Below, in pieces: positions 47,367 to 58,140 of a DNA stretch of 64,000 nt. Each line of letters starts with the position of its first letter. Positions within the stretch are counted from its first letter, which is position 1. The stretch is from Dermatemys mawii (lineage: Eukaryota > Chordata > Testudines > Dermatemydidae): NCBI GenBank assembly GCA_007922305.1, contig ML677333.1, positions 16,390,676-16,454,675 on the forward strand. The letters run 5' to 3'. The position numbers were made by a program, and so were the translations under genes. The notes under the pieces are model-generated. The model ran no database searches and had not been told where the DNA came from. It saw only the letters and a list, made by a program, of their open reading frames with translations.

Positions 47367-50228
47367 AGTCTGCTACAAGGCAGATGTGCATGGACCTCTG
47401 GCCACCTAATTTAAATAGAAAGCTTCCTTCCATTATCATAAAGACACTTTCTCATGTCTGCAGGGAGGAGTAGGAGGGAGTTTAGAAATTTGACAGAGAA
47501 TATGATAGATTATTTAAAGTATTATTTTATGCATGATTTAAAGCAGCCCTTCTTTATCCAAGGCTTTGTCCTCACAGCCAAAAAGATGTGCTTTTACCAC
47601 AGATCAACAAATGCGTGTTACTTATCTCATGGTAAAATACTGGTGGAGACAAGGCCACATAGTTGTACTGTAATGTCAGCCACATGCATGGAGTATAGTG
47701 CTGACTTGCCAAGATACCTTGTGGTAAAAACTGCAGGTGCTTTGTCTCCTCTAGGGTTTTACAGCATCATGCATTAGTTATCTCATTTTTTTAAAAAAAT
47801 ACACCTTATGTACCTAAAAGCATTTTAAAATGTTTGTGTGGATTAAAATGAGGCATTAGCATTGGGGTCGGGGGAGGGAACCTCTGGTTTTATTGAGTTC
47901 CAATAATTTATTCTTCACTACATTCCATTTTATTTTCTTTTTAAGGAGTCTCTCTTGCCCATTCTTTTGGTAAATGGAATTAAACCAATAGGACTAGTCA
48001 TAGCATAAGGTATTACTCAACACATGTAAAACTGGCAATAGCGAGTCTATAATAATGTTAACTGTACGATATGTTTAAAATAATCTTCTTGCATAAGTTA
48101 CAGGTATTGTGAAAAAATATATTAATATAAGGTAATTGTCTGCTGGTGATTCAGGTCTAAGAGTTTTTGCTTGCTTGGTTACTGGGTGCATATAGCTTTT
48201 TAAAACAGTGTGAATGAGCACTGAAGTATTAAAGCATGTGGCTGCATAGAGTGTAAAGAAAGCACATCCTGTCATAATGCATGTGCACCCAAATGTGTAT
48301 ATACCAGTATTATGCTCAGCTAATTTAAATCTGAATAAAGGCAAAGTAAATTCTTTATCTTTCTTTTAACATTCTTTTAACTTCCTACAATCAGTGGGAC
48401 TAATTATGGTTTTAGTTAATACTCAACATGAATAAGGGTGGCAGAATCAAACCCTTCATGCAAGGTATGATATGGGCCAGATCCACAACCAGTGCAAGTG
48501 GGTGCCGTATCACTGACTTCAATGGAGTTGCACTCATTTACACCACTTGAGAATCTGGCTCTGAGAACATAATTTTTTTCTGGATTTTTCTGTTTTATCT
48601 GCATTAGGACAAGGATTCCAGGATTTTCACACATGCTTTACTCTCATAAAAATTGAATAATGTCATGTGCCTTTTGTATCCCATCACTGCAAGCAAGGAT
48701 TCTGTCCTTACATATGTGCAGGGAAGAATATTTGCTTCAAGAAGAACTATTGCTATGGAGGATGATCTTTGAGAACAGGGAAGGTAAGCAGTGCACAACA
48801 CGCCACGTTGAAAATATCTATATTGTGACGACTCAATAGTCATGCTGTGACCTGCATGTGGGTTTAAGATAAGCTTGCCGATAGGAGCAAAAGTCAAATG
48901 TGCTCATAGGTCAAGGCTAATTTATTACCCATGAAAGATCAGTCCACATGAGCCCAAACTCGAATGTGCTGTCCATAGAATCTTTGTCTCTATTAGTCTC
49001 CATTTTGCTGCATTGTCAGAGCAGCAATGAAATGGTGGCACACGGGGAAACTGAGTGGTTAAATAATATAGTGTGCATTCAGCAGTATCTTGCAGTCCCT
49101 GCCCTATGCCTCACCAAATGTGCTGTACACCACTTGCTTCTTTTCACATTAGAGAAAAAAATAAAGAACAAGGGAATGAAAAACATGCACAAGAAAAATG
49201 AATGTTTTAAAAATAATAATGTAATGTTTGGGAAAGTATATTTTTAATAAAATGCTTGGGATCTCAGATGTAAATATGTCCCAAATGCCAATGTGGTTTG
49301 GATTATTTTTCCCCTCGGTCTCTCAAAATACACAGCAGTCCTGACAATCAGTGTAAATGTCCATAGAGTACGTGAGCCCTGCTTCCAGGCAGGCTAAGCT
49401 TATATGGGGTTGAGGGAGCCAATTTGTTTTTTAATGGGTGGTTCACTCTTTGTATATTTGAAAAGCCTGCTCTCTCCTCTCCCCGCCCCCTTCTCTCTCA
49501 TTCTGCTTGTGTACGCTTCAGGGCTCAATTCTCTTAAGACTATATGCTCCTTCCCACCCACCCTCTGCCAACTCACTCACCCACAGAATGCAGCAGCATG
49601 ACTTCTATCAACTTTCACGGGAATAATTTGTTTTTTCTGTAGATGTGTGACTGCAATGGGAGTTATTCATGTGTGTGTTTGCAATTCATATCCTGTATAT
49701 GTGATTGTGGGACTATATGATTTCAATGGGAGTTGCAAGCACACACAGAGAATAAGCATAGCGAGTTACTCATATCCTGTATGGGGAGAAGAGGCCCATA
49801 GGCATAGCAAACAAAATTCTGTTTATTTTAGAGGAGAGGTATGGTGGGGAACAAAATCAACTGTTAAATTATGTTGGAGAATTAAACCCTGGTTTGGGGC
49901 TTATTTTGTGAATTAGAGTGTGAAATGTCCAGTGATGATCTCTAAAGACAATCCAGCCTCCTGGAATCTATTATATCAAGAACGTTTTTGCAAAGTTATA
50001 TTTACCTGCAAAGCCCAGTGATGTTCAAGCCCCAGCAAGTGGAATATGCTCCCCTAAGCAGAGTAACTTTAAATTAAAATTGATTAATTTGCCTTAAGCA
50101 GCACTTTGAGAGGTACTGAGAGCAATAAAAGTGAAATCAACTTTTGAGAATACAATGTGTGTATTTTGAAAGTTTCCTATCTGTGTGTGCTAGTGCTGAT
50201 AGTTTTTGGTCTCCCCTCAGTGCTACAC
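47367..50228. other. AT-rich DNA, no gene seen
   Basis: A palindromic repeat fragment lies at 48472-48563 ('GGGCCAGATCCACAACC' ... 'CACTTGAGAATCTGGCTC'). Open frames 47454-47777, 48604-48897, 48948-49247 and 49647-49916 show no known domain. No RNA gene was seen. Confidence 0.4.
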
Positions 50229-50345
50229 AGGATGACCAGATGTCCCAGTTTTATAGGGACAGTCCCAATTTGGGGTTTTTTTCTTATATAAGCACCTATC
50301 TCCCCAACCCGTCCCAATTTTTTACATTTGCTATCTGGTCACCCT
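50229..50345. mobile_element. Palindromic MITE (117 bp), copy 1
   Basis: The ends AGGATGACCAGATGTCCC and GCTATCTGGTCACCCT are inverted, with an inner pair GTCCC...TTTT either side. Flanks AGTGCTACAC (50219-50228) and AGCGCTTCAC (50346-50355) agree at 8 of 10 bases, a possible target duplication. A diverged copy lies at 52600-52720. Confidence 0.65.
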
Positions 50346-51474
50346 AGCGCTTCACTTCCCCTCAACCCTCACAAGTCAATTTTGAATAGAACTAGATAAC
50401 CTATAGCTCCAGCCACAGTATCTATTTAAGACAACTATATGCCAGATAGATCATATTCAGACTGAGCATGAGACCTTACCTTTCCCCTTAAAACTTTTCA
50501 CATGACCACTATCATATGGCATTAATAAGAAAGACAAAAAGGAGAAAAGGTCAGACAAAGAAAATAAAGAGAGAAGACAAAGTAAATCTAGAAGTCATGG
50601 CATGGAAGAGTCATGGCATGGAATGAGACTCTCGTTGGAGTCAGACACATCCACGCTAAATAATTCAAGAATACAGCATTTAGATACATAGCAGTGGGAA
50701 GGTACCTTAGAAATCCCAAAGAGAAATGGACAAATTTCAGTGCAGATTAAACAAATATAAAGCCAAATTCATTCCTGATCCTTACCCATTCAACCCAAAT
50801 GAAGATACAGGTATGGTTATACAGGTGTAAGTGAAGGCAGGATTTGGCCTAACCTTTTGTATAATGCTTCATATGATTGATTTTGCTATACAGTACATAA
50901 CTTAGAGAAATAATTATAATAAGCCTATTGTATCATCACTTCTCAAGCAGAATTCTCCATTATTTTCTCTCAGTGGCTTCTTATGGCCCACTGTGTACAC
51001 AGTGAGTCTAGCAGCTAAGGTTTTACAGATAGTACTATTGTATGTGTGTGCACATGTATGTGCAATAACTCAGACACATACTTTTTTTTGACTGTAGGTG
51101 GACGATGAATCCATGTTTGGCAACTCTCGAGCAAACTGTGAAAGATTTCCTTTCCAATGTTTGCACTGAACTTCCTGCTGGATGCTCTTCAGAGCGGGAA
51201 TTGGAATTGACTGATCCAACCCGAGTCTTATTATACCTTCCCTAGAAGAGTCAGGTTGCACTGAAATGTGAGGTGCACATGTGGGGCTGATATAAACCGT
51301 GTGACTGAACTGCTGGAGATAGGTTTGTACTGTGAAAACAGGTTCACTGGTTCATGCATAGGCAGGTGTAAATTATGAGTCCCCCTGCTCCCAAGGGAGT
51401 AAACCCTGAGGAAGGCATGTTATCCTCCTTCATGCCTCCTGCCGGTGGAAACCAGCTTTACTTCCCATCTTGGC
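50346..51474. other. AT-rich DNA, no gene seen
   Basis: No exon or clear repeat. The minus-strand frame at 51070-51261 carries no motif. Confidence 0.4.
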
Positions 51475-51735
51475 TCCTTAATCTCTATCTAAGTATCTCT
51501 ATGGCTGTCATTCCCAGAATATCTGAGCACCTCACAGGCCTTAGTGGATGTATAGCCTCACGACACCCATGTGAGTAGGGAAACATTATCCCCATTTTAC
51601 AGCTACGGACCTGAAGCAAACAGTAGATTAAGTGAACTGTTTGAAGTCACACAGAAAATCTGAGAAGAAACTGAGAATTAGTCCCAACTCTTGAATCTCA
51701 GTCTATCACCTTGTCCAGTAGACCATCCCTCCTAC
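51475..51735 (+). repeat. MIR-like SINE
   Basis: 'ATCTGAGCACCTCACAGGCC', 'CATTATCCCCATTTTACAGC', 'GAAGTCACACAGAAAATCTG' and 'GTCCAGTAGACCATCC' follow the order of the MIR core and 3' half as known across amniotes. No active promoter remains. Confidence 0.7.
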
Positions 51736-52029
51736 CCTGCTAGTATGGACTGCACAGGACGTCTACTGAATCAGCACATCCCTCAGCCATCCTGGCCATG
51801 CCCCTTTCCAGTCAGCACTCCCTACTTTTGGATCTGATTTGTTCCCTCTCCCCTCTCAGAGTCAAAGGGATCATATGTATGCGTTCTGTCACACCGTTCT
51901 CCTCCCTTGGTTAGCTTTCCATTGCTGGGGAATACTCCACTAAGGTCCATGTTGGCAGTAGCCTCAGTAGACATTATGGTAAATTTAGCTCAGTGTCTGA
52001 GAAGGATGTGGGATTACTGCAGTTTTAAC
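51736..52029. other. Non-coding gap before the PLE
   Basis: Nothing recognised in about 290 bp. Its last part may be diverged PLE sequence upstream of the readable coding end. Confidence 0.4.
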
Positions 52030-52080
52030 TAACTCACCGGCAACCACACACCACACAACAAAAACAGTAACCCAGGTAGC

Positions 52081-52513
52081 TATCCTTGTAACAAAGCCCG
52101 ATACCAACTTTGTCCACATATCCATTCAACTGGCACCACCATAGGACCTAATTACATCAGCCATACCATTAGAGGCTCATTCACTTGCACATCTACCAAT
52201 GTGATATGTACCATCATGTGCCAGCACTGCCCCTTTGCTATGTACATTGGCCAAAGCGGATAGTCTCTAGGAAAAAGAATAAATGGACACAAATCTGACA
52301 TCAAGAATCATAACATTCAGAAACCAGTAGGAGAACACTTCAACCTCCCTGGCCATTCCATTAAAGACTTGAAGGTGTTAATTTTAAAAACAGAAAATTT
52401 TCCAAAACAGACTCCAACAAGAAGGTGAGGAACTGGAATTAATTTTCAGATTGGACACTGTCAACCAAGGGCTAAACAGAGATTGTGAATGGCTCCCTCA
52501 TTACACTAATTGA
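52081..52513 (+). pseudogene. PLE GIY-YIG endonuclease domain relic
   Basis: PLEs encode a reverse transcriptase fused to a C-terminal GIY-YIG endonuclease that nicks the target. In frame from 52081: YPCNKARYQLCPHI, then NYISHTIRGSFTC, then VICTIMCQHC and MYIGQSG, a stop (TAG, 52261-52263, where Gln or Arg is expected), SLGKRINGHKSDI, PVGEHFNLPGHSIKDLKVL. YIGQ is the YIG half of the signature; the following Arg of KRINGH is kept. The paired cysteines (C-x7-C and C-x4-C-x2-C) fit the zinc-binding linker typical of PLEs. A one-base shift near 52400 leads to NRLQQEGEELELIFRLDTV and the stop TGA at 52511-52513. Confidence 0.85.
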
Positions 52514-52521
52514 TTGTATTT

Positions 52522-52529
52522 CCCTAGTT
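52522..52529. repeat. Target site duplication, left (CCCTAGTT)
   Basis: Identical to 53037-53044, flanking the hAT MITE. Confidence 0.9.
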
Positions 52530-52599
52530 CAGGGGTCTCCAAACTACAGCCCGGGGACCATATCCAGCCCACGGCATCGATTTGTTTGGCCCGCCAGCT

Positions 52600-52720
52600 A
52601 GGGTGACCAGACAGAAAGTGTAAAAATCAGGACAGGCAGTGGGGAGTAATAGGAGCCTATGTAAGAAAAAGCACCCAAAATCAGGACTGTCCCTACAAAA
52701 TCAGGACATCTGGTCATCCT
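52600..52720. mobile_element. Palindromic MITE, copy 2, nested in the hAT MITE
   Basis: AGGGTGACCAGACAG at the left and TCTGGTCATCCT at the right are inverted, with the same inner words as 50229-50345 (GGACTGTCCCTA, CAGGACATC). It is flanked on the right by C10 (52721-52730). The palindromic structure is the only support for mobility; no clear duplication is visible. Confidence 0.7.
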
Positions 52721-52730
52721 CCCCCCCCCC
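52721..52730. repeat. C10 homopolymer
   Basis: Ten C directly after the nested MITE. Confidence 0.9.
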
Positions 52731-53036
52731 AAGCAGGCATGTGGGGAAGCTGCCACTGCCCCCCTCTTTCCCCCCACGCAAGCTGCTGCTGGTGGCCCTA
52801 TGTGCAGAGGAGTGAGTGCCCCCACGGTGTGGCTGGAGGAGCAAAGGGGGGGGGGGGTTGCGGCAGCAGTGTGACTGGAGGAGCAAAGGTGGGGGCCGCG
52901 GCAGAGGCCAGAGGAGCAAAGGGCGGGATCGCGGCAGTGGCCGGAGAAGCAAAGAGGGGGAGTTGCGGCTGCGGCCCGCAAAGTCCCTTCAAAAATCTAA
53001 TATGGCCCTCGTCTCAAAAAGTTTGGAGACCCCTGC

Positions 53037-53044
53037 CCTAGTTA
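53037..53044. repeat. Target site duplication, right (CCCTAGTT)
   Basis: Identical to 52522-52529. See the hAT MITE. Confidence 0.9.
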
Positions 53045-53220
53045 ATTTCCCTTCAAAGTTCTTATTACCTGTCAGACAGAGATGCACTACAAAAAGTTTT
53101 TTTTTCTCCTGCTGATAATGGCCCATCCAAATTAAACAGCCTCTTAGAATTGGTATGGTAATGTGCAACTTTTTTTGCTTTCTATGTATATAAATACATC
53201 TTACATCTGTTCCATTCTAT

Positions 53221-53260
53221 GCATCTGATGAAGTGGGCTATAGCCCACGAAAGCTTATGC
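53221..53260 (+). ncRNA. Hammerhead-ribozyme-like motif in PLE tail (copy A)
   Basis: The 40 bases fold as a compact hammerhead: stem I GCAU (53221-53224) with AUGC (53257-53260), core CUGAUGA (53225-53231), stem II GUGGGC (53233-53238), loop UAUA, GCCCAC (53243-53248), core GAA (53249-53251), a tiny self-complementary stem III AGCU (53252-53255) and the cleavage base U (53256). Very short self-complementary stem III suits hammerheads that work as dimers, and PLEs are known to carry such motifs. The oddity is an extra A (53232) between CUGAUGA and stem II, which standard hammerheads lack and which could weaken activity. Whether it cleaves is unknown. Confidence 0.55.
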
Positions 53261-53690
53261 TGAAATAAACTGGTTAGTCTCTAAGGTGCCAGAAGTCTTC
53301 CTTGTCTTATTTACGGATACAGACTAACATGGCTGCTAATCTTAAACCTAACTAAAGCAATTACTTGTTTAAATTAAAATAATGTACATGGGCTAATGTT
53401 TTAAGATGCAATAACCTTATGATTAGACAAAGAAATGGACACCAAACTAGGAGTGGCTTTGTCATTATACTAATTGAATGCATTTTCCTAGTTAAGTCTT
53501 TTTTTACAGATTCTTATAAACTGTTAGACATAGATAGATCCACTCAATTTTCACTACAAAAGTGTTTTTTCTCCTGCTGCTAATGGCCCATCCAAATTAA
53601 ACAACCTCTTAGAATTGGTATGGTCATTTACAATTATTTTTTTCTTTCTGTGTGTATAAATGCATCTTACTTCTATTTGTTCCATTCTAT

Positions 53691-53730
53691 GCATCCGATG
53701 AAGTGGGCTATAGCCCACAAAACCTTATGC
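53691..53730 (+). ncRNA. Decayed hammerhead-like motif, copy B
   Basis: It matches 53221-53260 base for base except core T to C at 53696, GAA to AAA at 53719 and AGCT to ACCT at 53723. These hit required core positions, so activity is not expected. Stem I and stem II are intact. Confidence 0.5.
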
Positions 53731-53795
53731 TGAAATAAACTGGTTAGTCTCTAAGGTGCTACAAGTATTCCTTGTTTTCTTTACAAACTGTGTGT

Positions 53796-56700
53796 GTATA
53801 CCAGAACATTTCTCACATACAAATCAAGTTATTAAAAAAAAATAGTAGTCCAGACATATGGAGATGTGATTTCTATAAAAGCCACTTCAGTAATAATTAA
53901 TTATGCTTAGAATTATATAGGGTTAAATTCTGCAACCTTCACTCATGCTGAGCATCTTATTTCAGCGTTCTAATGATATCAAGGAATTACACGAGGAGTA
54001 AGGTATTTCTCAACATAAGTAAGTATGGCAGAATTTGGCTCAGAATTTATATCTTCAATGCACTATAAAAACACTAAGCCAAATTCCTTGCCTTACTCAT
54101 GGAAAACTCCCAATGACTTCAGTGGGGGTTTTCAGACATAAAAAACCAGGAGCTGGCCCTGGACTAATTTATTTTGGAGAAGGTTGGATGTTTAAATGGT
54201 CAGGTTAAGACACAATTAGAGTTACACTGGTTTCTTCCCCTTAATTCAGAGTTCCCATGAGTGTGTTTATGAACCCCAGGAGGGGATATTTTGTTGCCTT
54301 GTTAGCCATAATTGCATTTTGTTTAACTAGATCATTTAAAAAGAAGTCCTTTCCTAACATGGCCATTTTTATGGATCTTGAATATTTGTGAGGCTGCGCT
54401 ATTTTTGCTCTAACTTGGGTTCTTTGTATATGTGAACTGTTTTTGATCAGCTATATTTTAACCTCCAAATACAAAATATGAACTTTAACTGTGGGGAAAC
54501 TAACACAAATGATCAATTCAACAAGACTAGGAAAATATTTTAAAGATACAGAAATAGAGTCCAAATATAAGTAAACATTATTATTGCTTTAGTTCCACAA
54601 TGTAGCATATGTATGGCTCATAAATTAAAGTAATAAAAAGCAGGATAACATCTGTTCTATAGTATGTGAGTAGGAGGGAATTTGGACATTTGAGAAGTTG
54701 TTATACAGACATTACATTCTACATGGGAACATATGAAGAGTGTAGTGAAGAGAACTTCTGATGCCTACTTGTATTTCTTTTTAAATATAAACATCTGCTT
54801 TAAGATTCTTGTACACGAATACTGTAACTTTTGCTGCAATTTAATTTTAAAATCTGGATTAAAATAAACAGGCTACAGTTTCTAACTGAAGAATCAAGGT
54901 GTGTACTTTTTTCAAATACCTTTCCATAACCTATTTAATGAAATATCTTCAGTGTATCCCACTGTACCTTGCAGATTAAAAAAAATCTAAGCTTCCGCTA
55001 TATAATTCAAGTAAAATGTGCAAGAAATATGTCCTGACCTGGCACAGGATTTTAAAGCTTCCCAATTCCATATTCATTATTGTGTTAGACACTAATCATT
55101 GCAACTAATAAAATCCCATGATAGGCTGATTGCTTAATTCTAGATCAAAGCCAAGACTTTTTTTATTCATATCTTGAGAGATGAAGGATGTAATTGAGTT
55201 CATATATGGGCTGTTAAGTAACTTGAATATTTACTTCATACTTAAAACTGCTTCCTGAGCTGGTGTGGTAGCTCTTTTATCCAGTGGTATGAAGTTCAAA
55301 CAGTAATACTACTGAAAGAGAGCTATAAAGAGGGATAGATTGTGAATTCCTGCATCCTGATTACCAAGATAACAGGGTACTTGAGAGTGGAAGCAAAGGT
55401 GGTGAGAGCTAAATTAGCTGTCTTCCTGGAGATAAAAATTGTGTTTCCTTAAGAGAAAAGACTAGCTAAGCAGCTGCCTATCCCCTTTCAAAGTTATATG
55501 CTCACTGCTAAGCCATCAAGCACCTAGAAATGAATGTAGCATTCTAAAGGAAGTATTGACCACTGAAAACAATGAAAATAAATTATTTAAACCAATACAT
55601 GAATACAAGTGTCTTAATGTAATTCTAAATTTGTGAATTGTTCATTACGGATCAGCAGAAACAAATACTGCCAGTCAAATCAATAACTAATAACCCAGGT
55701 GACTCTCTGCCTTACAGATGTGTGCATCATTGGTCATTTTCATGTACAGTTGACAAATCTGAGTGCAGAGCAGGGGTAACTGTGCATTTAATTCTGTGTA
55801 CTTGTCAGCAAAACAATCAGACTGACTACTGGAATCTATTTGTAAAAATCTTGCTAAGTCTCTTACAGGATAAGGGTTTTTTGGGAAATATTTGGCATGA
55901 CATTGTAATTTTTATTTAATTGATGAATAAGGAGAAATAGTTTATGAATAATTCTGTTAGCTATAATCTCATTCTCTTCCCTGCACCTATCTAACAAGTC
56001 CCTCTCACCATGATGTGTCTCCAGAAATAAGGAGGCTAACAGGCTAGTAGTCATATAGGCCACATAAGAACCTCCTCCATCATCTCTTCTTCCCATTCTC
56101 CTGAACTACCATAAGCAAAAGCACACTAATTAGAAAAATAGAAGACAAACTGGGATATCAGAAAAGATATACGGAGTGGTACAACGTACTGGTATCTCTG
56201 TGTAGAATCTGAGCTATCACTGTTTAAAATAATGTTTAGTTGTTAGTGTATTGCACAGAAAACCTCAAATGTGAACCAAGTCAAAGAAATGTCTATTTGG
56301 GTCTGCAGAGAGCCTGCAAAAATAGCTTTGAGAGGTGTGAACTGCTGCATTCATATCAGTGATGTGTGATCTCTGATGTCTAGTAATGATGATTTAAATG
56401 CCAACGTTATTATCTATTTCATTCCTCATGTAACAGAGGACCACAGCTCTTCACAACTGACGAGAGTGACATCACATTTTAGTGTCAGCAAGGGTGATGT
56501 TTGGGAGATGCCACCACATCTCCCCTCCCTCTCAAGAAGGAGTCAAGCCCAAGTCTAGCAGAGACTATGGGGAAATTCAAGTCCCACTAAGATGGAACCA
56601 AGATCAAGATGCTCAGTGGATCTTAGCTCGCATGTACAAGCATATTTTAAACCTTGGCACAATCTAGTGTGTGCTGCATATCACTGTGACCAACTCAAAC

Positions 56701-56870
56701 AGTCAGAGCTTAATGAGGAGCACCATCATCTCCCCGCCCAGTCTGACTCTTGGATGTAAGATAACACAAGGAAATGACCATGTATTATGGTCATTGCAAG
56801 TAATGAACTGCTCTCTAATCAAGATGCATCCAAAACTTGTCATTTTGTTTTTTGGTAGGAAAGAAAGGAT
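53796..56870. other. 3-kb AT-rich stretch, no gene seen
   Basis: A weak 'AACTCCCAATGACTTCAGTGGG' palindromic repeat lies near 54070-54135. Open frames 55638-55919, 55863-56096 and 56376-56667 show no known domain. No exon was recognised. Confidence 0.45.
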
Positions 56871-57250
56871 AATTTTGTAGTTAGGGCACTGGATTGAGAG
56901 TAACCAGCTCCAATTCCTTGCTGTGCCAGACTTCAGGAGTGATGTTGGGCACGTCACAATCTCTGCACTTGCTGAAATAAACTGGTTAACTAAACTTAGT
57001 TAAATAAACCAAACTAAGGTGCCACATATATAAGCTTTAGTCCAAAATCTCCAAGCCTCCAAGGTTTAATTATTGTGTGCAGTGTAGGGTTGAACAGGAA
57101 AAAGGGACTGTAGCATGATGGAACGATTTTCACACTGATACCCACATTCCTCATTTTCTTTGCACTTAGTTCTCTATCTGTAATACGGGGATGATACTAC
57201 TTCCTTATTTAATAGTGGTTTTGTGAAAACAAATTCATTAACCTTTATAG
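56871..57250 (+). repeat. MIR-like SINE with an insertion
   Basis: The 5' head (56875-56965) reads 'AGGGCACTGGATTGAGAGTA', 'CCAATTCCTTGCTGTGCCAG', 'GTTGGGCACGTCACAA', as in MIR. The 3' part resumes at about 57150 with 'CATTTTCTTTGCACTTAGTT', 'CTCTATCTGTAATACGGGGATG'. The middle is replaced by 56968-57146, which includes a PLE-tail-like phrase (TGCTGAAATAAACTGGTTA) and the duplicated segment listed next. Confidence 0.6.
57027..57146 (+). repeat. 120-bp direct repeat, copy 1
   Basis: Aligned without gaps to 59419-59538 with four differences. It starts TATATAAGCTTTAGTCC and ends ACTGATACCCACA. No coding. It lies inside the MIR-like repeat's middle. Confidence 0.85.
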
Positions 57251-58014
57251 GACATTAGGATACTAGAGTGTTGGAAACCAGTGAGATGGAGAGTGAAGAG
57301 ACACATGATGATGTATGGAATTTTCAATTTAGAGGGAAATATAGCTATCATTATTCAGCATTATGATACTATCAGTATTAGACAAGGGAGCTATAACTTT
57401 ATAAAAACAAATGCACTGTGTTCACAATGCACTATATCCACAATGTTTAGGTATTTTCTTTCAAATTAGTCCAAACAGAGGCAACTTTTCAAGCATCAGT
57501 GTTCATCAGGCCGTGGGAAAGCAAGTAAGTGCAACTTCATTAATCATTGCTCTGCTGCCCATGGACTGAGGAAGAGGAGTGTCATTTTCCCTTTAAAAGT
57601 GTTTCAGTGAGTCCAATAAATTATCATTAACAACCCTGTCATTTTTCTTGGGGGCTGGTCATTTTATTCTGTCCAGTGTACTGACACAATTACGACTTGT
57701 ACATCCTTTATTTTCCAAAATATATAGTAACTTTTCAGTCTAATGGTGGCAAAATAATAAATGATAATCCCTAACATTTTTACTCCAAGTGCCTAGCTTG
57801 CTCTGTGAAAACAGTAGTCATACTCCTTAAAGATCTACACTACATTGTCCAGCTCCATCTTCGTAATCTGTTGAAGAGTTTAACACTATTCCTACCACTT
57901 GACTTTTAGGAGATGTGTCCCCTTTTATATTGAACATTTGAATGTATTTTCCTTGAACATATTTGACATTTTCATTTTTTCCAAGGGAAGCATGTTACTC
58001 CTATTATTAGCAGA
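57251..58014. other. AT-rich DNA, no gene seen
   Basis: No exon or clear repeat was recognised. The 62-codon frame at 57281-57469 has no motif. Confidence 0.4.
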
Positions 58015-58140
58015 AATCGGAACATGGGAACATATTGCCAGACTGGACCAGACCAAAGATCTGTGTAGTCCGATACCCTGATTACGGCCAGCACCAGAGA
58101 CTTCAGTTGAAGAAGCAAGAAACTTCTCAGCAAGCTGATG
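58015..58140 (+). repeat. Interspersed repeat of the 'gaccaaagatct' family, copy 3
   Basis: 'GGAACATATTGCCAGACTGG', 'CAGACCAAAGATCTGTGTAG', 'CCAGCACCAGAGACTTCAG' follow the order of 23325-23450. Class uncertain. Confidence 0.6.

Larger units (their letters stand above)
52530..53036. mobile_element. hAT-type MITE inserted in the PLE tail (507 bp)
   Basis: The ends CAGGGGTCTCCAAACT (left) and, on the other strand, CAGGGGTCTCCAAACT (right) are identical over 16 bp. Exact 8-bp duplications (CCCTAGTT) flank it. The interior holds a nested palindromic MITE, a C10 run and a GC-rich part with repeated GAGGAGCAAAGG (52840-52960). The second PLE tail copy lacks this insertion at the matching place (53490-53497), which gives an empty-site comparison. 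No transposase. Confidence 0.93.
52030..53795 (+). mobile_element. Penelope-like retroelement, 3' part with two tandem tails
   Basis: The segment holds the C-terminal end of the PLE polyprotein (52080-52513), then a 3' tail (about 52483-53345, interrupted by a hAT MITE at 52530-53036), then a second partial copy of the same tail (about 53441-53795). The tails share 'CTCCTGCTG.TAATGGCCCAT', 'CAAATTAAAC', 'CTCTTAGAATTGGTATGGT', 'TTCCATTCTATGCATC' and the hairpin. Tandem tails suit PLEs, which often insert as partial tandem copies with pseudo-LTRs. The 5' part with reverse transcriptase is missing. The copy is dead. Confidence 0.8.
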
